Shown here: piece by piece, positions 5,893 through 10,831 of the stretch | Layout of the letters: each line of letters starts with the position of its first letter | How positions within the stretch are numbered: position 1 is the first letter of the stretch | Assembly (NCBI GenBank): GCA_937898375.1 | Contig: CALEJX010000138.1 | Location: 1-10,831, forward strand | Origin: an uncultured Ruminococcus sp. | GTDB taxonomy: Bacteria > Bacillota > Clostridia > Oscillospirales > Ruminococcaceae | DNA length: 10,831 nt | Reading direction: 5' to 3' | Position numbers and translations under genes: made by a program | Notes under the pieces: model-generated | Database searches by the model: none | Told to the model about the DNA's origin: nothing | What the model saw: the letters and a program-made list of their open reading frames with translations, nothing else

Positions 5893-8800
5893 TTAGGGTT
5901 CATCTTCATCAGTAAATTTTGTTGAACCACCAACACCGAAAAACTTTTCAAAGAAAGCTTTCAACTTATCGATAACACTTTGTTTCTTTACTGCTCTATT
6001 TCCACCACCAAAGCGAGATACAGGAGGCATAAGCCTATCTATGTCTGTTCCTGTTGTTTTGATTTCACCGTCACGGAATGCATTTTCTATAAATTTTCGT
6101 GTTTCAGGTTCTTTCAGCTTTTCGTCTTTAATGATCTGAACAAGTTCTTCTTCACGTCTATCTACAACGTAGTCGTGCCATTCTGACATAACATCTTCTA
6201 CATCATTGATACCAGCAATAAAGGTTTCAATAAGAGCTTTTTTGCTGCGAAGCTCAGGACTTGCATCAATGGCTTTCTTGATTGAAACAAGTACCTCTTT
6301 ATCTTCACAGTGACTATCGTGATATTTCTTGACAAGTATAAGAATATAATCTATATTGATCTCTATCTGTTTGATAAGTTCAACTTCAAATACAATGTCA
6401 TCGATAATGTCTGTGCTTTCACCTCTGCTGCGTCTTTCGTTCCATTCATCTCGAAGGTCTTGGTATCTGCCTAAATAATCTTGCAGGTCACGTTCATTGA
6501 TCAATTCTTTATCTGCAAATTCATCAAAAGCAGACAAAAGGTTTCTCATACGAAGAATAGCACCAAAGAGAGAAATAAAATCTCGCTGATTTTGTTCGCC
6601 TATGATCTGTGGTTCTATAAGTGGAAACTTTGATGTAAGCTCATCGACCATATCAATATAGCCAGGGTGTGGCTTGCCGTCAATCCCCTCATAGCCATAG
6701 TAATAATCTTTGAATCCTTTCATAAGTACGATACCGCCAGCATTTTTATCTCCGAAAAGTGATATAGCAGTATCGACACGCTTCTGAAGATTTCTAAAGC
6801 ACACAATATTACCGAAGGTCTTAATTGAGTTAAGGATTCGGTTGGTTCTTGAAAAAGCCTGAATAAGCCCATGCATTTTCAGATTTTTATCTACCCATAA
6901 TGTGTTCAATGTTGTAGCGTCAAATCCTGTCAGAAACATATTTACAACAATAAGTAGATCAAGTTCCTTGTTCTTCATACGGAGCGATACATCCTTGTAA
7001 TAGTTCTGGAACTTGTCACTGTCAGTCGAATAGTTTGTATGAAACATTTCATTATAGTCTTTTATGGCTGATTCAAGGAAGTCTCTTGAGGATTGGTCAA
7101 GTGCTGATGTATCTTCAGAATTCTCTTCATCAAGGATACCACTTGTATTCTCGTCATATTCAGCTTCATTTGCACCATAGCTATAAATAGTAGCAATACG
7201 GAGTTGCTTTGTAGGGTCAGCTGACATTTGTTTCTTAAATTCTTGATAATACAATTTTGCCATAGGCACAGACGCAACTGCGAAAATAGAATTAAAACCG
7301 CTTATACGTTGCTTTTGTTTTATCTCCTCTACTGTGCCATTTTTGCTCGAAGCAACTTCTGATATGTTGGTAAGTGCATTGTAGATATAGGTTTTATCGC
7401 CACGATAGGTCTTTCTATCAAAATTGTCAAGAATATACTTTGTGACAAGACTGATTCTTTCAGGTGCCATCATAGCTTTTTCACGGGCAATGTCCCACAC
7501 CTGTTCGTCATCAATATCTTCACCCATATCCATTGTTTTTACATAATCAACTCTGAATGGCAGGACATTCTTATCATTGATAGCATCAACGATCGTATAT
7601 GTATGGAGCTGGTCTCCGAAAGTTTGCTCAGTTGTGAAGAACTGTGGTTTGCGAACACTTCCTGTGTTGGCAGGAAAGATAGGAGTTCCAGTGAACCCAA
7701 ACAGGTGATATTTTTTGAAGCTTTTTACAATGGCAGCGTGCATATCACCGAACTGGCTTCTATGACACTCGTCGAAGATTATAACAACGTGTTTATTATA
7801 TACTTCGTGGTCTTTGTTTTTCTTGATAAACGTTGCAAGTTTCTGGATGGTGGTTATAATAATATGAGCATTAATATCTTCCAACTGTTTTTTCAGAATA
7901 GCGGTGGAGGTATTGCTGTTAGCTGCACCTTTTTCAAAACGATCATATTCTTTCATCGTTTGATAGTCAAGATCCTTTCGGTCAACTACGAACAGCACTT
8001 TATCAATATAGGGGAGAGATGAGGCTAATCTTGCTGTTTTAAATGATGTAAGCGTCTTTCCAGAACCTGTTGTATGCCATATATAACCGCCGCCTGCGAT
8101 AGTGCCATATTTTTTGTAGTTATTAGCGATCTCGATTCGGTTAAGAATACGTTCTGTTGCGGTTATTTGATAAGGTCGCATTACCATAAGCATATTTTCT
8201 GATGTAAATATGCAGTACTTAGTAATGATATTCAAGATCGTATGTTTGGCAAAGAATGTTCTTGTAAAGTCTATCAGGTCGGGAATGACACGATTATTTG
8301 CGTCTGCCCAGAAAGACGTAAACTCAAAACTATTGCTGGTTTTACCTTTCTTTGCTGAATTCTTATTTGCATCTTTTATTGCATTGAATCGAGTGCTGTT
8401 AGAATAATATTTGGTGTTTGTTCCATTTGAGATAACGAAAATCTGTGTATATTCAAACAGACCGCTTCCTGCCCAAAAGCTGTCACGCTGGTATCGGTTT
8501 ATCTGATTGAACGCCTCACGGATAGCTACACCTCTGCGTTTTAACTCAACGTGAACAAGGGGTAAACCATTTACAAGGATAGTAACATCATAACGATTGT
8601 CGTGCTTTGCACCCTCGGCTGTACCGATGACATACTGATTTATGACCTGCAAAAAATTATTGTGGATATTCTTCTTGTCAATAATAGTAATATTCTTTGT
8701 GCTTCCGTCGTCACGCTTTAAATTTTTGATATTATCTTCTTGTATCGTTCGTGTCTTTTCAACGATACCCTCGTTTTGATTTGCTATTGAATCCTTGAAA

Positions 8801-9048
8801 AATCTTTCCCATTCATTTTCAGTAAAATGATAGTCATTGAGCTTTTCAAGCTGAGTACGCAGGTTTGCGATAAGATCTTTTTCATGATGAATTTTAAGAT
8901 ATTCATAGCCCTGCTCTGTGAGCATATGGATAAATTCTTTTTCCAATGCTGCTTCAGATTGATAGTTGCTAGAACGTGTTTTTGCCGGCTCATACTCTGT
9001 AACAACGGTGTTTTCTGTTGTCTGTGCGACAATATTGAAATATGGCAC
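5893..9048 (-). CDS. hsdR: Type I restriction endonuclease, motor and nuclease subunit R
   Basis: This 1051-residue subunit joins M and S subunits into the restriction complex, translocates DNA using ATP, and cleaves it away from the recognition site. The N-terminal PD-(D/E)xK nuclease shows Asp154, Glu168 and Lys170 (VELKRRG) and the QxxxY motif Q182-Y186. The spacing D-x13-E-x-K matches EcoR124I HsdR, pointing to type IC. The superfamily-2 motor has Walker A TTGSGKT (326-332), DECH (426-429), TGTP (453-456), motif V near FLTGFDA (705-711) and motif VI QAFSRTNR (730-737). A helical C-terminal domain follows. Translation starts at a GTG at 9048, with AAAGGAGG eight bases upstream. The gene lies 25 bp after the half-length hsdS, as one operon. 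All catalytic motifs are intact, so it should be active. The region is visibly richer in A+T than the ATPase gene, as expected of acquired DNA. Confidence 0.95.
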   Translation of the reverse strand: MPYFNIVAQTTENTVVTEYEPAKTRSSNYQSEAALEKEFIHMLTEQGYEYLKIHHEKDLIANLRTQLEKLNDYHFTENEWERFFKDSIANQNEGIVEKTRTIQEDNIKNLKRDDGSTKNITIIDKKNIHNNFLQVINQYVIGTAEGAKHDNRYDVTILVNGLPLVHVELKRRGVAIREAFNQINRYQRDSFWAGSGLFEYTQIFVISNGTNTKYYSNSTRFNAIKDANKNSAKKGKTSNSFEFTSFWADANNRVIPDLIDFTRTFFAKHTILNIITKYCIFTSENMLMVMRPYQITATERILNRIEIANNYKKYGTIAGGGYIWHTTGSGKTLTSFKTARLASSLPYIDKVLFVVDRKDLDYQTMKEYDRFEKGAANSNTSTAILKKQLEDINAHIIITTIQKLATFIKKNKDHEVYNKHVVIIFDECHRSQFGDMHAAIVKSFKKYHLFGFTGTPIFPANTGSVRKPQFFTTEQTFGDQLHTYTIVDAINDKNVLPFRVDYVKTMDMGEDIDDEQVWDIAREKAMMAPERISLVTKYILDNFDRKTYRGDKTYIYNALTNISEVASSKNGTVEEIKQKQRISGFNSIFAVASVPMAKLYYQEFKKQMSADPTKQLRIATIYSYGANEAEYDENTSGILDEENSEDTSALDQSSRDFLESAIKDYNEMFHTNYSTDSDKFQNYYKDVSLRMKNKELDLLIVVNMFLTGFDATTLNTLWVDKNLKMHGLIQAFSRTNRILNSIKTFGNIVCFRNLQKRVDTAISLFGDKNAGGIVLMKGFKDYYYGYEGIDGKPHPGYIDMVDELTSKFPLIEPQIIGEQNQRDFISLFGAILRMRNLLSAFDEFADKELINERDLQDYLGRYQDLRDEWNERRSRGESTDIIDDIVFEVELIKQIEINIDYILILVKKYHDSHCEDKEVLVSIKKAIDASPELRSKKALIETFIAGINDVEDVMSEWHDYVVDRREEELVQIIKDEKLKEPETRKFIENAFRDGEIKTTGTDIDRLMPPVSRFGGGNRAVKKQSVIDKLKAFFEKFFGVGGSTKFTDEDEP

Positions 9049-9073
9049 AATAGCCGCCTCCTTTACTTAATTA

Positions 9074-9688
9074 CTAAAAACTGAGTAATTTATCTCTATA
9101 ATATTCATATTGTTTCTGACGGGTTTCGATCTCGGCAGGCAAGCCAGATGTAATATCATTACATAATGAATCGAACCTGTCGAGGATTGATACAATTCGT
9201 TCTTGTTCTTGTATAGTTGGCAACAAGATCTTAATATCACCTAATTTACTAGGCGTTACTTCGATTACTTTTGTACCATGTGCTAATCGTTTCTTCTGCT
9301 CAAAAAAAGAAGCAGAATGGAAGAAATAAGACATATATTTTGCATTTTGATTGTGGCTTATTATTGCAGTATGACCGCTGACAGCAATTTCTTCATTGCC
9401 GAGCCATGCAGTGCAAGAGCAAACGTCTTCAACATTCTCGCTTGTAACTGCCATAACGATGTCACCAGGTTTTGCAGTCTTTGACTTTGCAAATACATCA
9501 TTATTTACAAAAGTTAATGTTTTATCTGCATAAACACCAAAATGTGTGTACATTTGACCATAGTGAATACAAGGCTTTCCTATTTTTACGAAGTCTTTTT
9601 TCTGAAAATTACCGCCACGGCTAATTGTAGCAATATCTTTCAGTTTAACTGGTACATACCCAAACACATACTGCCACAGCTTGATCAA
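9074..9688 (-). CDS. hsdS: Half-length specificity subunit of the type I system (third TRD)
   Basis: These 204 residues make one target-recognition domain (about residues 13-155, starting VKLKDIATISRGGNFQK) and one conserved helical region ending QEQERIVSILDRF...ETRQKQYEYYRDKLLSF. A full HsdS has two of each. The reading frame is open from 9730, just downstream of a TAA at 9731-9733, and runs through the AG tract (9705-9727), so it appears designed to be joined to the upstream hsdS. In the present phase it is not fused. A TTG at 9686-9688 overlaps the upstream TGA as TTGA, which would allow coupled re-initiation at low efficiency, though no good ribosome binding site is seen. Half-length S proteins of other type I systems can dimerise into working specificity subunits. 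It may therefore be functional alone, functional only when fused, or a silent donor of sequence. Confidence 0.8.
   Translation of the reverse strand: MIKLWQYVFGYVPVKLKDIATISRGGNFQKKDFVKIGKPCIHYGQMYTHFGVYADKTLTFVNNDVFAKSKTAKPGDIVMAVTSENVEDVCSCTAWLGNEEIAVSGHTAIISHNQNAKYMSYFFHSASFFEQKKRLAHGTKVIEVTPSKLGDIKILLPTIQEQERIVSILDRFDSLCNDITSGLPAEIETRQKQYEYYRDKLLSF
9096..9145 (-). repeat. Conserved hsdS spacer-region repeat, copy in the half-length gene
   Basis: This 50-bp segment encodes the conserved helix around GLPAEIETRQKQYEYYRD and matches 9770-9819 at 42 of 50 positions in the same orientation. Such a pair could support homologous recombination that deletes or exchanges the TRD between them. A third, more diverged version lies near 10313-10365 in the first hsdS. 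Confidence 0.7.
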
Positions 9689-10683
9689 TCCGCTGTGCCA
9701 CTCATCTCTCTCTCTCTCTCTCTCTCTACGTTAACAAAATATGAATTATCAAAAGACAGAAGTGCGTCACGATAATACTCATATTGTTTTTGTCGTGCTT
9801 CGATTTCGGCAGGTAAGCCTATATTTAGGTCATTACAAATCTGCTCAAAGTTATCAAGAACTCCAACTATTTTTCTTTGAACACTAATATTAGGAAGGGG
9901 TATCTCAACCTGTTTTAACATAGGTGCCGTAAGCTGGGGTATTCCAGTAGTAGGCACATTATATTTTTTTCCCTGCAAACAGTAATATAAAAATTTAGTA
10001 TCTAATTCTTCCGTATCATTTGGAATGAGGGAAAGCAAACGAATAATAGGAAAGTAGGGATAATCCCTATACTCAGCATACCCAATTGTACCTCTCGCAG
10101 CCACCGTAACTGCAGGTTCCATTATTTTAGCTTGATTAGTATATCCATATAAAGCATTCTCACCTACACCATTACTGATAATAGGAAATTTATACTCGTC
10201 CGTCTTGTCTTTCGACATTGCATCTTTTGGAGCATCTCCGCCAGCAGTTACTTTACACAAAGACTCTATTGATTTTATGCTTACACTTTCATACTTTGAA
10301 AGTAATGAATCCCTATAATACTCATACTGTTTTTTTCTCGCTTGCAGCTCCGCTTGCAGCTCCGCTTTAAGCAATGTGAAGTTGTCAAGTATTCGGACAA
10401 TTTCACGTTGGACTTCTAGGGGAGGGATGGGGAGCTGCACTTTGTTCAACACAGCCTGTGTTAAACTTGGAACACCGCCAGCCTTGTTTAACCTTTCCAA
10501 ATGCTGTCCTTCTAAATAGTAATAAATATATTTTGGTTCGACCAATGAAGTATCAATATCCGTGTAGAAAATGGTATCAACATTCCAAAATGGAGTATCT
10601 ACATAATATAGCTTATCAAGTGAACCCTTTCTTGGAATTAGTACTGAAGGCTTGTCGTAAACAGCCGTATTTATGTAAGTCAT
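9685..10683 (-). CDS. hsdS: Specificity subunit of the type I system, two TRDs, start codon missing
   Basis: The frame from the first ATG gives 332 residues: most of TRD1 (1-86), conserved helical region 1 (87-130, with AELQAELQARKKQYEYYRD), TRD2 (131-262), and conserved region 2 (263-311). An ERERERE tail from the AG tract follows, then MSGTAD and a stop. The subunit should choose the two half-sites recognised by the methylase and nuclease. Homology plainly continues upstream of that ATG: 33 more codons (to 10782) read as a typical HsdS N-terminus (YKKLEDVLTIKNGRDYK). There is no ATG, GTG or TTG in that stretch, and an in-frame TAG lies at 10783-10785. The true N-terminus is therefore broken, reached by a frameshift, or removed by rearrangement. 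Without the first 33 residues TRD1 is probably defective. hsdM would be expected upstream but is not seen. Confidence 0.8.
   Translation of the reverse strand: MTYINTAVYDKPSVLIPRKGSLDKLYYVDTPFWNVDTIFYTDIDTSLVEPKYIYYYLEGQHLERLNKAGGVPSLTQAVLNKVQLPIPPLEVQREIVRILDNFTLLKAELQAELQARKKQYEYYRDSLLSKYESVSIKSIESLCKVTAGGDAPKDAMSKDKTDEYKFPIISNGVGENALYGYTNQAKIMEPAVTVAARGTIGYAEYRDYPYFPIIRLLSLIPNDTEELDTKFLYYCLQGKKYNVPTTGIPQLTAPMLKQVEIPLPNISVQRKIVGVLDNFEQICNDLNIGLPAEIEARQKQYEYYRDALLSFDNSYFVNVEREREREMSGTAD
9705..9727 (-). repeat. Dinucleotide tract (AG)11A joining two hsdS frames
   Basis: Twenty-three uninterrupted bases alternate A and G on the minus strand, near the end of the first hsdS. Eleven units give the tail V-EREREREMSGTAD and a TGA at 9685-9687. 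With one unit less (or two more) the frame continues as D-E-W-H-S-G-L-I-K-L-W into the third TRD and yields one protein of about 535 residues from the ATG at 10683. With one unit more, translation meets a TGA immediately after the tract. Tracts of this length are prone to slippage, so phase variation is likely; variation itself cannot be seen in a single sequence. Confidence 0.9.
9770..9819 (-). repeat. Conserved hsdS spacer-region repeat, copy after TRD2
   Basis: This segment encodes GLPAEIEARQKQYEYYRD and is a direct repeat of 9096-9145 (42 of 50 identical). It lies just upstream of the AG tract. The shared helix is the normal internal repetition of HsdS proteins, here present three times in the locus instead of twice. 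Confidence 0.7.
10339..10365 (-). repeat. 12-bp tandem repeat encoding AELQ-AELQ in the central HsdS spacer
   Basis: On the minus strand GCGGAGCTGCAA is repeated perfectly twice (10354-10365 and 10342-10353) and followed by a further GCG. The encoded AELQAELQA (residues 108-116) lies in the helix between TRD1 and TRD2. The EcoR124I/EcoR124II specificity proteins carry two or three TAEL repeats at the same place, and the repeat number sets the spacing between the two half-sites. The other two conserved regions of this locus have only a single PAEIE. Confidence 0.85.
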
Positions 10684-10782
10684 AATACCGCCAGACCCAT
10701 AAACTGGAACATCACCATCACCAAACTGTTTATAATCTCGACCATTCTTTATGGTAAGGACATCCTCTAATTTTTTATATGA

Positions 10783-10831
10783 CTATCACTTTCCCTCAGC
10801 GAGCAAAAGTCCAGACAAACGGACAGATAGA
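10783..10831. other. Unassigned sequence upstream of the broken hsdS
   Basis: HsdS homology stops abruptly at 10782. On the minus strand all three frames are closed within this stretch: TGA at 10796-10798 and TAG at 10783-10785 in one, TGA at 10788-10790 in another. None reads like the end of an HsdM protein. On the plus strand, frames from ATG 10751 and ATG 10779 remain open to the edge, but neither has a ribosome binding site. The abrupt change is compatible with a rearrangement end point near the hsdS N-terminus, but the window ends too soon to tell. Confidence 0.35.

Noticed and set aside
7603..8022. 139-codon plus-strand frame inside hsdR
   Set aside because: Antisense shadow of the conserved motor domain of HsdR, without a ribosome binding site or recognisable domain.
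10751..10831. Plus-strand frames open to the right edge from ATG 10751 or ATG 10779
   Set aside because: No ribosome binding site, both begin within or beside hsdS homology on the other strand, and too little sequence remains to judge. Noted only as unassigned.

Overview
The window looks like chromosomal DNA of a low-to-mid GC Gram-positive gut anaerobe. A Ruminococcus-like member of the Clostridia is my best guess. The reasons are consensus sigma-A promoters (TTGACA-17-TATAAT), AGGAGG/GGTGG-type ribosome binding sites, an oxygen-sensitive anaerobic ribonucleotide reductase activase, and the style of the proteins. No 16S or other marker is present, so the genus is inference.

Left part (1-3650): a small membrane-anchored hypothetical protein on the minus strand diverges from a P-type cation ATPase on the plus strand. 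The ATPase has a long leader that I read as a yybP-ykoY (Mn2+) riboswitch followed by an intrinsic terminator whose 5' arm overlaps the aptamer's closing helix. The leader ends in an extra, well-paired hairpin that competes with the terminator. The ATPase is therefore most likely a Mn2+ (or Mn2+/Ca2+) efflux pump switched on by its substrate.

Middle part (3650-5892): a LacI-family repressor and the activase NrdG, both on the minus strand, each with its own promoter and terminator. Two near-identical terminator hairpins (3615-3652 and 4973-5012) and two copies of a 19-bp palindrome (52-70 and 3582-3600) are short dispersed repeats. Between nrdG and the restriction locus lies an A+T-rich gap of about 360 bp. 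It contains four near-identical 21-bp direct repeats at a 53-55 bp period with unique 32-34 bp spacers. The geometry is CRISPR-like, but no cas gene is visible.

Right part (5893-10831): a minus-strand type I restriction locus of the EcoR124I (type IC) style. In transcription order it holds a two-TRD hsdS whose start codon is missing, a third TRD encoded as a half-length hsdS, and hsdR. hsdM must lie outside the window if it is present. Two features suggest a built-in specificity switch. An (AG)11A tract lies exactly between the two hsdS reading frames, so that loss of one unit fuses them. A perfect 12-bp tandem repeat encoding AELQ-AELQ sits in the central spacer helix, at the place where EcoR124-type enzymes carry their TAEL repeats. 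This possibly phase-variable, three-TRD hsdS is the most interesting part of the window.
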